DNA of 64,000 nt, from contig JAGCOF010000038.1 of assembly GCA_017645585.1 (NCBI GenBank), positions 1 through 64,000 on the forward strand. The letters are read 5' to 3'. Positions 25,233-33,743 of this stretch are shown piece after piece; position 1 is the stretch's first letter, and each line of letters opens with the position of its first letter. The translations under genes and the position numbers were made by a program. The notes under the pieces were generated by a model that saw only the letters and a list, made by a program, of their open reading frames with translations, was not told where the DNA came from and made no database searches. This stretch comes from Bacteroidales bacterium. Its GTDB lineage: Bacteria > Bacteroidota > Bacteroidia > Bacteroidales > P3.

Positions 25233-26497
25233 TATTGCTTGGTTGCTTGATTGCTTGATTGTTTGAGTGTCTCGGAGTACTCAGCAAAGGCTTTCATCAA
25301 GGCGTCAGCGAAGAGGTTGCCCACGAGACGGTAGCCGGCGACGGTAAAGTGCACACGGTCTTTCTGTGCCAGCTTGGCCTGCCGCCAGAGGTCCATGGAC
25401 TTGAGGCCACCCATGACCTCGAATTGGTCCCACACGGCGCCGCCCGTCTCTTCGGCCAAGCGGTAGAAGACCTCGCGCACCAGGGGGCCGTTGGTGTTGA
25501 CGTTATACTTGCGGCGCGACACCTTGCGGAAGGAGTCGTTGTTGGTGACGAAGATAAAGGCGCAATCGGGATTGACGGTGCGGATAGAGTCGATGAGCTG
25601 CAGATAGTTGCGGCGGAAGACGGCGGTGTCGAAATTGGGTCCCGAGGCGTCGTTGATGCCGATGCCGAAGACCACCAGGTCGGGGTGCAACAGGCGCAGG
25701 TCGCGCACGAAGTCGCGGCACCGCAAGTAGTCGGGCACCGCAGCGCCGTTGACGCCGATAGAGCTGTAGGTGATGCCGGCGCGGCGGTTGCCGAGGTAGA
25801 TGCCCGTGAGGGTGAACTGCTCACCTTCCTTGCAGGGCAACATGACGGCGAAGGAGTCGACGGCGCGGCTGAGGTTGAAGACAAAGCGGTCGGTGCGGGG
25901 GTCGACATAGGAGGGGTAGATGTCGCGGTCGTCGACGCGGAGCAGGGGCACCACCTCCTGGTCGGAGTGGCCGAGAACCACCACGCGGTTGCTAGCATAG
26001 TCGACGCTGGGCTCATTCATCACTATCTGCACTTCGGCCAGGCTATCGCTGGCGGTGACGGCGATGCCGCAAAGGCCGAGGGGCCAGGCATGCTCCTTGT
26101 GCACACAGCGTGTGAGGTCCATGTGCTCGAAGCAGTGCACACGGTAGTCGGCGGGGTTGTTGCACTTGGCGGCGGCGGAATAGGGAAAAACCATGCCGCG
26201 CGAGCCCACAAGGTTGGAATAGGCCTGCAATAGGCGGCAGCGGATGGTGTTGGGCAGAGTGCCTGCCTGCACATGCGAACCGCCGATGTGCATGATGTTG
26301 AGGTTGCCGGTGCCGGTCTCGGTCAGGCGCTGCCAACGGTCGAAGAAGGCGGTCATGGGGGCGGCGTTACTGTCGTAGTGCAGCACATTGGCATCGTAGC
26401 GGATGAACTTGTAGGTCTCATCTTCTTGCGCCCGGGCGTTGTAGACAATGGCCACAAGCCCCATCAGACCTATCAACCCTATGATTATTCTCTTCAT
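25232..26497 (-). CDS. SGNH/GDSL-type hydrolase or acetyltransferase, exported (1)
   Basis: 421 residues with a signal peptide (IIIGLIGLMGLVAIVYNARA). The SGNH blocks are IMHIGGSHVQAG (block I, Ser), VFGIGINDASG (block III, Asn) and DRVHFTVAGY (block V, Asp/His) near the C-terminus. The central ~120 residues form an inserted beta domain. Next to an MBOAT protein, such SGNH proteins usually transfer acetyl groups to a glycan (as AlgJ/AlgX or PatB do). The C-terminal residues SSNQATKQ are encoded by a short repeat of the CAATCAAGCAACCAAG type. Confidence 0.85.
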   Translation of the reverse strand: MKRIIIGLIGLMGLVAIVYNARAQEDETYKFIRYDANVLHYDSNAAPMTAFFDRWQRLTETGTGNLNIMHIGGSHVQAGTLPNTIRCRLLQAYSNLVGSRGMVFPYSAAAKCNNPADYRVHCFEHMDLTRCVHKEHAWPLGLCGIAVTASDSLAEVQIVMNEPSVDYASNRVVVLGHSDQEVVPLLRVDDRDIYPSYVDPRTDRFVFNLSRAVDSFAVMLPCKEGEQFTLTGIYLGNRRAGITYSSIGVNGAAVPDYLRCRDFVRDLRLLHPDLVVFGIGINDASGPNFDTAVFRRNYLQLIDSIRTVNPDCAFIFVTNNDSFRKVSRRKYNVNTNGPLVREVFYRLAEETGGAVWDQFEVMGGLKSMDLWRQAKLAQKDRVHFTVAGYRLVGNLFADALMKAFAEYSETLKQSSNQATKQ

Positions 26498-27885
26498 TTC
26501 TTCTTTTTCATTTTGCGTTCAAGCAGATAGAGGCGGTAGCTGTTGTCCAGCGCCTGGCTGAGACGGTCGCCCATGAGGTCGGCGCCGCGCTGCGAGAAGT
26601 GGATATAGTCCTGACCGGCCAAGCCCTGACGTGTCCACTCGGGCATGCTGTTGTAGCCACCCATGGCGTGGTAGATGCTCCAGAAGGCAGCGCCATGGGT
26701 GGTGGCGGTGGAGGCCAGGCTGTCGATGAGTTCGGGAATGATGGGGTAGGTCTGCAGCTGGCCACGCAGGCGCGTGCTCATGTCGCTGGGACCCACAAAG
26801 AGTATCTTGGCCTGCGGGCAGCATTGGTGCAGATGGTCAATCTGCCGACCGAGGCTTTGGCAGTAGGTGCTGATCTGCTTGGAGGTCTTGAGGTAGGGCA
26901 CCGAGTTGCCGCCAAACTGCAGGATGATGAGGCCCACATCCATGTGTTCGTAGGCGGCGCGGAGCTTCTCCTGCGGCACAAGGGTGAACTGCTGGCCCGA
27001 GCAGCCACGCATGGGTATGTTGTCCACCGCCACGCCGGGGCCATCGTCGAGGAGCACACAGTAGAGGTCGGCACTGCCGCTGACATTGATTCGCACGGCG
27101 TTGGTGGAGGAGTCGAGCTGCCAGGTGACGCTGCCGATGCCGCCATCATCACTACCGGACTCATAGCTGGCCTTGTGCTGGCGGTCGGTAAGGGTGGCCT
27201 TCAGGTGGTTGCCACGGTTGTTGTGGACGAGGGTGAAGCGCGAGAAGTGCTTGACACGGTCATCCACACTGTTGCTGCGCGAAGCGCGCAGGGAGGTGCT
27301 GGCACTGCCGCCATGCAAACGAAAACACTGCATCATGGGGCCATAGTCGCCACGGCTACGCACCACGGTGCTATCGCCGAAGGAGGAGAGGTGGGTTAGC
27401 TCGCCATCGGAGCTTTGGCTGATGGAGAAAGAAGGGGTGATGGTGCGGAACGGCACCATGCCGGGGCCACCGCCACCGAAGCGCTGCTGCATGTGGACAC
27501 GCAGGCGCGAGGAGATGTGGTCCATCTCTATCTGCGAATCGCCGTAATGGAGGATACGCACGGTGCGGCCGCTACGACGGGCGTTCTCGGCTGCACGCCA
27601 GAAGGCGTCAAGGTAATGCGGCTCGGGCAACCAAAAGCGTAGGTCGCCCTGCTGCACAAGAGAACGGTAGTAACTGATGGAGTCGCGAGCCTGCACCATC
27701 TCGGGCGGCTCGGCAGGGCTTTCCGCCACCGCCTTCGGCTGGCGCGCCTCCACGAGGGTGTGCAGCGAGGCAAAGCCTATGTGGGTGTCGCCCAGCATAA
27801 CGCCATCGCGTGGAAAGAACTCGCCGACAAGCGCCAGCAGGGCTATCACGCAGGCAAAGAACGTCAGTATGCGGCCTGGCTTCAT
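26494..27885 (-). CDS. SGNH/GDSL-type hydrolase or acetyltransferase, exported (2)
   Basis: 463 residues; the N-terminus is a signal anchor (ILTFFACVIALLALVGEFF). Block I is ILHYGDSQIEMD (~110-122), block III is ILQFGGNSVPY, block V is DYIHFSQRGADLMG (~425). An inserted beta-rich domain (~170-270) splits the fold as in its neighbour, but sequence identity between the two is low. It overlaps both neighbours by ATGA junctions. I infer that both SGNH proteins and the MBOAT form one surface-glycan O-acetylation machine. The extreme C-terminus is a poly-Lys tail. Confidence 0.84.
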   Translation of the reverse strand: MKPGRILTFFACVIALLALVGEFFPRDGVMLGDTHIGFASLHTLVEARQPKAVAESPAEPPEMVQARDSISYYRSLVQQGDLRFWLPEPHYLDAFWRAAENARRSGRTVRILHYGDSQIEMDHISSRLRVHMQQRFGGGGPGMVPFRTITPSFSISQSSDGELTHLSSFGDSTVVRSRGDYGPMMQCFRLHGGSASTSLRASRSNSVDDRVKHFSRFTLVHNNRGNHLKATLTDRQHKASYESGSDDGGIGSVTWQLDSSTNAVRINVSGSADLYCVLLDDGPGVAVDNIPMRGCSGQQFTLVPQEKLRAAYEHMDVGLIILQFGGNSVPYLKTSKQISTYCQSLGRQIDHLHQCCPQAKILFVGPSDMSTRLRGQLQTYPIIPELIDSLASTATTHGAAFWSIYHAMGGYNSMPEWTRQGLAGQDYIHFSQRGADLMGDRLSQALDNSYRLYLLERKMKKKK

Positions 27886-28895
27886 TTGCCTTCCAGCTTC
27901 TCTACGCGGCGTACCAGCTGTTCAATATTGCGCAGGATGACCTCCACCTTGCGGCGCTTGGAGGCATCCAATGCAGGGCTGCCAAAGATGGTGGAGTTGG
28001 AGGGCACGGAGTGCGTCACACCGCTCTGGGCACCGATGGTGACGTGGTCGCCCACGGTGATGTGGCCCACAAGGCCGGCCTGACCGGCGATAATGCACTG
28101 CTCACCCACATTGCAGCTACCGGCGATGCCTACCTGTGAGGCCATGGCAGTGTTGCGCCCGATGACGACGCTGTGGGCCACCTGACACAGATTGTCGACC
28201 TTGACACCCTGGCGCAGGATGGTGCTGCCGATGGAGGCGCGGTCAATGCAAGTGTTGGCACCCACCTCGACGTTGTCCTCAAGTATCACATTGCCTATCT
28301 GGTCAATCTTGTTCCAAGTGCCGTCCTCAGCGGGAGCGAAGCCGAAGCCGTCGCTGCCCAGCACGGCGCCGGCATGGATGGTGCAGTTGCGACCTATCTC
28401 CACACCCTCATAGACCTTCACGCCGGCATAAAGAGTGGTGCCGTCGCCGATGGTGACATTGTCGCCAATCACCACATTGGGATAGATATTCACGTTGTTG
28501 CCGATGCGGCAGTGGCGACCCACCACGGCATAGTGGCCAAGATAGCAACCCTTGCCCAACTTGGAACCACGACCCACACGGCTGCTGCAGGAGCGTCCGC
28601 GCGGCGGTTTGCTGCGCTCGTTGAAAGCATGCAGCAACACAGCCACGGCCAAGTAAGGGTTGTCAACACGGATAAGGGTGGAGTCGACAGGCTGCTCGGG
28701 CACAAAGTCCTTGCGCACAATCACTATCGAGGCACGCTGCTCATAGATGTAGTGCGTGTACTTAGGGTTGCCGAGGAACGTGATGCCGCCCTCGCAGCCC
28801 TCCTCTATCTTGCAGGGTTTCCAAACCCGTGTGTTCTCGTCGCCCTCCACGGTGCCTTTCACCAGACGGGCAAGTTCTTTGGCGGTATATTGCAT
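27882..28895 (-). CDS. lpxD: UDP-3-O-acylglucosamine N-acyltransferase LpxD
   Basis: 337 residues. LpxD adds the second 3-hydroxyacyl chain to UDP-glucosamine in lipid A synthesis, using acyl-ACP. The N-terminal UDP-binding domain (~1-100, with GCEGGITFLGNPKY) is followed by left-handed beta-helix hexapeptide repeats (~105-300: GCYLGHYAVVGRHCRIGNN, VIGDNVTIGDGTTL, TIHAGAVLGSDGFGFAP). The catalytic His is expected in the QVAHSVVIGRN segment. The C-terminal helix (RRVEKLEGK) is typical. It is embedded between lptC and the O-acetylation genes. Confidence 0.95.
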   Translation of the reverse strand: MQYTAKELARLVKGTVEGDENTRVWKPCKIEEGCEGGITFLGNPKYTHYIYEQRASIVIVRKDFVPEQPVDSTLIRVDNPYLAVAVLLHAFNERSKPPRGRSCSSRVGRGSKLGKGCYLGHYAVVGRHCRIGNNVNIYPNVVIGDNVTIGDGTTLYAGVKVYEGVEIGRNCTIHAGAVLGSDGFGFAPAEDGTWNKIDQIGNVILEDNVEVGANTCIDRASIGSTILRQGVKVDNLCQVAHSVVIGRNTAMASQVGIAGSCNVGEQCIIAGQAGLVGHITVGDHVTIGAQSGVTHSVPSNSTIFGSPALDASKRRKVEVILRNIEQLVRRVEKLEGK

Positions 28896-28901
28896 GTGTT
28901 C

Positions 28902-29453
28902 TTATTCTTCAAATTCAATGACTCCGCGCTGACGGCTGATGCGGAGGTTGGTCATCTGCTCATCGCTGACAAATCCGTCACCATAGGTGACTCGGTTGCC
29001 GTTGACGGCACGGACAGGATGATTGGAGAAGATGACGTCCTCGTCGTCGCGCCAGATAAGGTCGTCGAGGTAGATGGTGTCTCCCGAAGCATAGTCGATG
29101 ACCACCACGCTATCGGTAGCCTTCATGATGTTGCGGTCATCATAGGAGATGGCCTTGTCGGCACGGATGGAGGACTTGATGTTGCGGTTCTCGTCATAGA
29201 AGCGCAACTCCACCCCGTTGGGGTAGACTGTGCGCGGCGCGGGCTCCTTGTATTGCCTGATGAGGGGTGCGTCGACCTCTATCTGCAATCGGGCCTGCTC
29301 GCTGCGCCGTATATGGGCTTGCTTCACCTCCTGGTCGGGCGGGGTCTGCCGCTCAAAGCGGATAATCTCGTTCATGTCGCCCGTGCAGGAAGCAAGAGAA
29401 GCTAAAAGCGAAAAGGGAAAAGCGAGAAGGAATAGTCTCGCTTTTCGCCTCAT
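28902..29453 (-). CDS. lptC: LPS export protein LptC-like lipoprotein
   Basis: 183 residues from the ATG at 29453, which gives a lipoprotein signal (LFLLAFPFSLLASLASC, Cys23); a longer frame from 29522 would overlap the upstream gene. LptC bridges the inner-membrane LptBFG pump and periplasmic LptA in LPS export. The beta-jellyroll pattern is visible (GVELRFYDENRNIKSSIRADKAISYDDRN, FSNHPVRAVNGNRVTYGDGF). In Bacteroidota LptC is often a lipoprotein, as here. The 5' end is rich in a CGAAAAG-type short repeat (29395-29490). Confidence 0.85.
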   Translation of the reverse strand: MRRKARLFLLAFPFSLLASLASCTGDMNEIIRFERQTPPDQEVKQAHIRRSEQARLQIEVDAPLIRQYKEPAPRTVYPNGVELRFYDENRNIKSSIRADKAISYDDRNIMKATDSVVVIDYASGDTIYLDDLIWRDDEDVIFSNHPVRAVNGNRVTYGDGFVSDEQMTNLRISRQRGVIEFEE

Positions 29454-29493
29454 AAGGATGTTCCGCTTTTCGCCTTTCACTTTTCCGCTGTCG

Positions 29494-30852
29494 TTATCGT
29501 GTTCTGACTTTGGTGACCACACCGAGGCCAGGCACCGTGAATGACTGACCGTTCATCAGGCCGGCGGCGAAGGCATCTTCCATCTTGGGGAAGTGGGCCG
29601 AGTAGACGCTGATGAGCTTGTCGCAGGCGCTGACATTCTCCTCCGAGGGGTCCACGCGCTTGGCCTGGGCCAAGGCGTCGACGGCCACCCAATAGACGCT
29701 GCGGCCATTCATGTTGTCCTCCGAGGCCACGCTGGGATTGGCGGCGTAGCAGGCGGCAATCATGCGGTAGGGCTCACCCTTCGAGGGGTCGGCTGAGGCG
29801 GCGTTGTTGAAGGCCGTGCGGGCGGCGGCGTAGCTCTTGAGGTTGTAGTAGGCTATACCCATCTGCATGTAGGCGTTGTACTTATCCTTCTCGGGAATCT
29901 GGTCGATGGCGTTGCGCAGGTATTCGATAGCCTTGTTGTACTCTTTCTTCTTGTCCGAATTGCACATCTGGGCCATACGCATGGCCGTGGTGGGCGTGGG
30001 CTCCAGGCGGTAGAGGTTCTCCGTGGCCTGGAAGAAGAGATCCTGGTCGGTGCAGCGCTTGCGCATCATGATGCCCGTAATCTTCTTCAGCAGCTCCACA
30101 TTGTTGGGGTCGCTCTCGAACTTCTTGCCGTAGATCTCCACCAATTGGTCGCAGCTGGCATAGGGCGAGAAGGCAGCCTCGACGCCGGCGATGTAGCCAC
30201 GGATAGTGGCGGCTTTCACACTGTCCTCGGCGTTCTTGCGCAGCTCTTCGTCGAGCAGGTCGCTGGCAATGTCATAGTTGTCAACCACCAGCGTGGGCTC
30301 GGCATAGCCGGCACGCACATAGTTGATGGTGGCCTCCATGAACTTGACCAGGTAACCGGCCTCCAGGTCGCCCTCGAAGCGGACCGCCTGCGAATAGAGG
30401 TCATAGTACTGCTGCAGACCCTCGGCACCCTTGATTTCCTCCACAGCCATAGCCTTCATGGCGGTGTACTTGGAGGCCTCGCCATAGTTGGCGATACGCA
30501 CGTCATACATGTGGAGCATCTGGTCCAGCAGGGCGTCGCGCTCCTCGGTGGTCTTGGCCTCGGCAATCTTGGCCTTCAGGATGTTGGCACCGTTGATGTA
30601 GAGGTTCTTGCTCTGCTTGGGGCAGTTCTCGAGGATCACCGTCCAATATTGGTAGGCGTCGAAGAGGTAGCGGTTGTCCTTGGGGTTCGAGGCCTTGTAC
30701 TGGTTCATGTCCTGCTGATAGAGCGATACGGGCTCCACCATCACCTGTGCCAGCGAGTCGTTCTTGCATCCTTTCACGGTGGGCTGGGCCACGGCAGGCA
30801 TCACAGCGGCGCCAAGGAGCATTGCAATCATCAGTTTCTTGATCGTTTTCAT
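29494..30852 (-). CDS. Tetratricopeptide-repeat protein, exported
   Basis: 452 residues with a signal peptide (LMIAMLLGAAVMPAVAQ). TPR-like helices span most of the protein; the clearest are YNKAIEYLRNAIDQIPEKDKYNAYMQMGIAYYNLKSYAAARTAFNNAA (~310-360). A conserved-looking N-terminal region holds NPKDNRYLFDAYQYWTVILENCP. In Bacteroidota this family commonly lies between the coaX-linked outer-membrane protein and lptC, as here, which suggests an envelope-assembly role, but no partner is shown. Confidence 0.88.
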   Translation of the reverse strand: MKTIKKLMIAMLLGAAVMPAVAQPTVKGCKNDSLAQVMVEPVSLYQQDMNQYKASNPKDNRYLFDAYQYWTVILENCPKQSKNLYINGANILKAKIAEAKTTEERDALLDQMLHMYDVRIANYGEASKYTAMKAMAVEEIKGAEGLQQYYDLYSQAVRFEGDLEAGYLVKFMEATINYVRAGYAEPTLVVDNYDIASDLLDEELRKNAEDSVKAATIRGYIAGVEAAFSPYASCDQLVEIYGKKFESDPNNVELLKKITGIMMRKRCTDQDLFFQATENLYRLEPTPTTAMRMAQMCNSDKKKEYNKAIEYLRNAIDQIPEKDKYNAYMQMGIAYYNLKSYAAARTAFNNAASADPSKGEPYRMIAACYAANPSVASEDNMNGRSVYWVAVDALAQAKRVDPSEENVSACDKLISVYSAHFPKMEDAFAAGLMNGQSFTVPGLGVVTKVRTR

Positions 30853-30915
30853 CGTTTATTGTTGTTTTTGTTTGTTTCCTTTATGCTTTAGTACCCCGAA
30901 GGGGCGGTTTCTTGC

Positions 30916-32256
30916 TTAGTTGTACTTGCGCTTGAAGAACCAGCGCTCGCAGCTGCTCACGGCGATGCCGAAGGTCAACATGTCGAGTTGCAGCACATCG
31001 GTGCTACCCATGCTGGTGTAGCCGGCGCTGACGGTCAGCAGCGAGCGGCCCTTGCGCATGGGCAGGGTGATGCCGGCACCGGCACCCCACGCGTCGAGGC
31101 GATGCTCCGCACCGTCGAGGGTCAGCCGCAGGGCGCCCTGCTCCAGGTGCGCGCCGAGGCTCCAGCTGATACGGCCCCAATAGGTGGCGGCGTCCATGTC
31201 GCCCATCTTCTCAAAGCCCGCCGCGTAGCGGTTGTAGGGGCCATAGGCGATGTTGCTGGTGCCGAAGATCGATGGCTCCTTGCCTTCGGTATACTTCATG
31301 CCCTGCCAATCGGCAAAGGTGGCGTCCACCGCCAGCTGCCAGCGACGGTTGCGCTCCAAGCTGAGACCCACGCCTACCGTCTGGCCCTGCATGAAGCTGC
31401 TCGTAAACTCGGCATCGTCGCCCCGCAGGGGAAAGATGGTGTCCATCAGCGACTCGTCGGTGGCCGAGACATAGGTGTATATCAAAGCCACCTCCTTCAC
31501 CTGCAGGTCGAGCCGTGGCTTGTACACCACACCGAGGCCGAGCGTATACTTCTCGCCCAGCGGCTGGCGCAGCTGCAGGCCCAGGTCGAAGGTGAGGTTG
31601 CCCATATTGGTCTCCTTGTAGCGGCGCGAATGGGCGAAATAGGTGGTGTCGGCACCGAGAAACTGATAGGAGATGGCCCTCTGGATACGGCCCGTGAGGT
31701 AGTTCACATTGAAACCCACCTGCAGCGAGGGGCACTTGGCGCCGCCCTTCAGGATGTTGAAGGCCGAGCCGAAGAACACCTGGTTCACACCGCCCACTCC
31801 GTCATAGATGGTCTTCATGCTGCCGTAGTCGTCACCCGACTGCATCGCCACCGACTCATAGTCCACCGTGCTGTAGGGCATCAGGCCCACAGCCACCTTC
31901 CACCACTTGGTGACAGGCATGGCCGCCAGCAGGAAGCCCAGGTTGCCGTCGGCATCCTTGACGCTGGTGTTGGCGTCGCGCAGGGTGTTCAATTGCAGGT
32001 TCACCCCCATGTCGAACACGAAGCTCTCAGGCTCGATGGAGGCATAGGAGGCGGGGTTGAAGGGGTTGACGAAGTTGTTGCCGGCACGCGTATAGGCAAC
32101 GCCGCCCATGCGGACCACCAACGGCATGTTGTATGGCAACTCGCTGCTGCCCAAGCCAAACTGCGAGAACGGCACATTGAAGCCGTTCTGCGCCGCCGCA
32201 CCGTTCAGCAGCCCCAGCAAACCGATTAACCCTATTAACAGTCTCTTATTTCTCAT
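30916..32256 (-). CDS. Outer-membrane beta-barrel protein
   Basis: 446 residues with a signal peptide (LLIGLIGLLGLLNGAAAQ). The mature part has alternating hydrophobic strands throughout (LGLGVVYKPRLDLQVKEVALIY, LTVSAGYTSMGSTDVLQLDMLTFGIAVSS). The start NGFNVPFSQFGLGSSELPYN resembles FadL-like/PorV-like Bacteroidota barrels; the C-terminal strand ends with a basic tail. It sits between coaX and a TPR protein, a common arrangement in this phylum. Substrate unknown. The LIGLIGL core of the signal peptide matches the signal peptide at 26497, also at DNA level. Confidence 0.82.
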   Translation of the reverse strand: MRNKRLLIGLIGLLGLLNGAAAQNGFNVPFSQFGLGSSELPYNMPLVVRMGGVAYTRAGNNFVNPFNPASYASIEPESFVFDMGVNLQLNTLRDANTSVKDADGNLGFLLAAMPVTKWWKVAVGLMPYSTVDYESVAMQSGDDYGSMKTIYDGVGGVNQVFFGSAFNILKGGAKCPSLQVGFNVNYLTGRIQRAISYQFLGADTTYFAHSRRYKETNMGNLTFDLGLQLRQPLGEKYTLGLGVVYKPRLDLQVKEVALIYTYVSATDESLMDTIFPLRGDDAEFTSSFMQGQTVGVGLSLERNRRWQLAVDATFADWQGMKYTEGKEPSIFGTSNIAYGPYNRYAAGFEKMGDMDAATYWGRISWSLGAHLEQGALRLTLDGAEHRLDAWGAGAGITLPMRKGRSLLTVSAGYTSMGSTDVLQLDMLTFGIAVSSCERWFFKRKYN

Positions 32257-32259
32257 TTT

Positions 32260-32997
32260 TCATTTCTCGTTTTTCATTTCCATAATCTCGTTGAGCCCGA
32301 TGAGCGACAGCAGCGGCACCTGCTCCCAACCCGCCTCGGCGCCCTGCGCCAGCAGCGGCGCGTCGCCACCCGTCAGCAACACCCGCAGCGAGGGGCACTT
32401 CTGGCGGTAGAGGGCCACATAGCCCGCCAGCGCCAACAGCGTGGCGCCCAGCGTGCCGGCCACAATGCTCTCCTCGGTCGACCGCCCCAGCACGGGGGCC
32501 TTGCGACCGGGCTCAATCTCTATTAACGGCAATTTGGCCGTAAAAGTATGCAAAGCCTGCAAATTCATCCGCAACCCGGGCATGATGGCGCCGCCGTGAT
32601 AGGTGCCCTCGCGGTCGAGGAAGTCCACCGTGATGCAGGTGCCGGCGTCGATCACCAGACAGTTCTCGCCCTTGTGCAGCGCCCAGGCGCCGCAGGCGTC
32701 GGCCACACGGTCGGCCCCCAGCGTGGCGGGCGTCTTGTAGTCGAGGCGGATAGGCAGCGGCGTGGCGGAGGTGAAAAGTGAAAGGTGAAAGGTGAAAGAC
32801 TTGGACAGCTGCTCGACGAGCGCATCGCTGCCGCTGGCGCACACCATCGCCTGCCCAATGGGCATGCCGTTCAGCTCCTCCACCCAATCAGGCGAGGCGG
32901 CCGCCCCCAGCGGGCAGACAGAGGAGTGTGCAAGAACGCCCCCCTCGAACGTGGCCCATTTCACAGCCGTATTCCCTATGTCAATCGCCAGATTCAT
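32260..32997 (-). CDS. coaX: Type III pantothenate kinase CoaX
   Basis: 245 residues from the ATG at 32997, giving the family start MNLAIDIGNTAVKWATF (phosphate 1 motif). CoaX phosphorylates pantothenate, the first step of CoA synthesis, without using acetyl-CoA feedback. Further motifs are TPATLGADRVADACGAW, the catalytic Asp region VIDAGTCITVDFL, and GAIMPGLRMN. An in-frame insert of a short repeat (KSFTFHLSLFTS, ~65-78; bases ~32768-32797) lies in a surface region of a domain that is otherwise well conserved. The last residues (EMKNEK) are also repeat-derived. Confidence 0.95.
   Translation of the reverse strand: MNLAIDIGNTAVKWATFEGGVLAHSSVCPLGAAASPDWVEELNGMPIGQAMVCASGSDALVEQLSKSFTFHLSLFTSATPLPIRLDYKTPATLGADRVADACGAWALHKGENCLVIDAGTCITVDFLDREGTYHGGAIMPGLRMNLQALHTFTAKLPLIEIEPGRKAPVLGRSTEESIVAGTLGATLLALAGYVALYRQKCPSLRVLLTGGDAPLLAQGAEAGWEQVPLLSLIGLNEIMEMKNEK
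32768..32797 (-). repeat. TGAAAGGTGAAAGG-type repeat inside coaX
   Basis: Iterated GTGAAAAGTGAAAGGTGAAAG on the plus strand, read in frame as FTFHLSLFTS on the coding strand. Similar runs occur inside the MBOAT gene (~23810-23830), at the 5' end of lptC, and after gpmA (~41755-41775). Confidence 0.7.
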
Positions 32998-33013
32998 TGC
33001 AAATTCCAAAACC

Positions 33014-33667
33014 TTAAATCTTATGCGCGTTTCCCTTGCTGTTGTAGAGGTTCATCGTGCGGTCGATGCCCTGCGTCGCAAAGCAGCGCACCGCCTCGCA
33101 GGCCGTGCCAACGGCCGTCTCCATCGCGGTCAACTCGTCGGCCGAGAACTGACCGAGCACATAGTCCACCTGCCGGCCGCGGCTGAAGTTCGAACCCACG
33201 CCCATGCGCAGACGGTTGTAGGCCTGCGTGCCGAGGGCCAACTCGATATCCGTCAGCCCGTTGTGGCCGCCGGCGGCCCCCTGCTTCTTGATGCGGATGA
33301 TGCCGGGGTCAAGCGCAATGTCGTCCACCACCACCATCAGGTTCTGCAGATCCACACGCTCGGCCTGCAGCCAATACTTCACCGCCTTGCCGCTGAGGTT
33401 CATATAGGTGGTGGGCTTGATGAGCACCAACACGCGCCCCTTGTGGCGCACCTCAGTGCGGTAGGCGTGGCGCTCGAGGCTCCAACGGGCCTCGCCCTCG
33501 CGGGCCAGCGCGTCGACCACCATGAAGCCCGCATTGTGGCGCGTACCTTCGTACTCCGCGCCCACATTCCCGAGCCCCACTATGAGATATTTGCTCACCG
33601 CGTCAGTATTATCAACTTTGCAAGCCTCTTTATGACAAAGACTTGCAAGCCATTTTGGCCATTTCAT
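33014..33667 (-). CDS. pth: Peptidyl-tRNA hydrolase
   Basis: 217 residues. Pth releases peptides from prematurely dropped peptidyl-tRNA. The core begins at ~26 (KYLIVGLGNVGAEYEGTRHNAGF, with catalytic His in RHNAG); PTTYMNLSGKAV, VVVDDIALDPG (catalytic Asp) and GAAGGHNGL follow. The first ~25 residues (KWPKWLASLCHKEACKVDN) precede the usual start and there is no Met at the canonical position, so the longer start is needed. It is the first gene of the nine-gene operon running to 23430, with a consensus promoter 19 bases upstream. Confidence 0.94.
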   Translation of the reverse strand: MKWPKWLASLCHKEACKVDNTDAVSKYLIVGLGNVGAEYEGTRHNAGFMVVDALAREGEARWSLERHAYRTEVRHKGRVLVLIKPTTYMNLSGKAVKYWLQAERVDLQNLMVVVDDIALDPGIIRIKKQGAAGGHNGLTDIELALGTQAYNRLRMGVGSNFSRGRQVDYVLGQFSADELTAMETAVGTACEAVRCFATQGIDRTMNLYNSKGNAHKI

Positions 33668-33685
33668 CCTTTTTCAATTTGGTTG

Positions 33686-33717
33686 CAAAGATACAACTTT
33701 TTATAAAATACAACAAA
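33686..33717 (-). promoter_or_regulatory. Promoter of the pth-coaX-lptC-lpxD-MBOAT operon
   Basis: On the minus strand TTTG (33714-33717), 20 bases, TATCTTTG (33686-33693). It lies 19 bases upstream of pth, between pth and repeat element C. Confidence 0.85.
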
Positions 33718-33743
33718 AATAAAGCCCCACCCCACCCTGAAAA

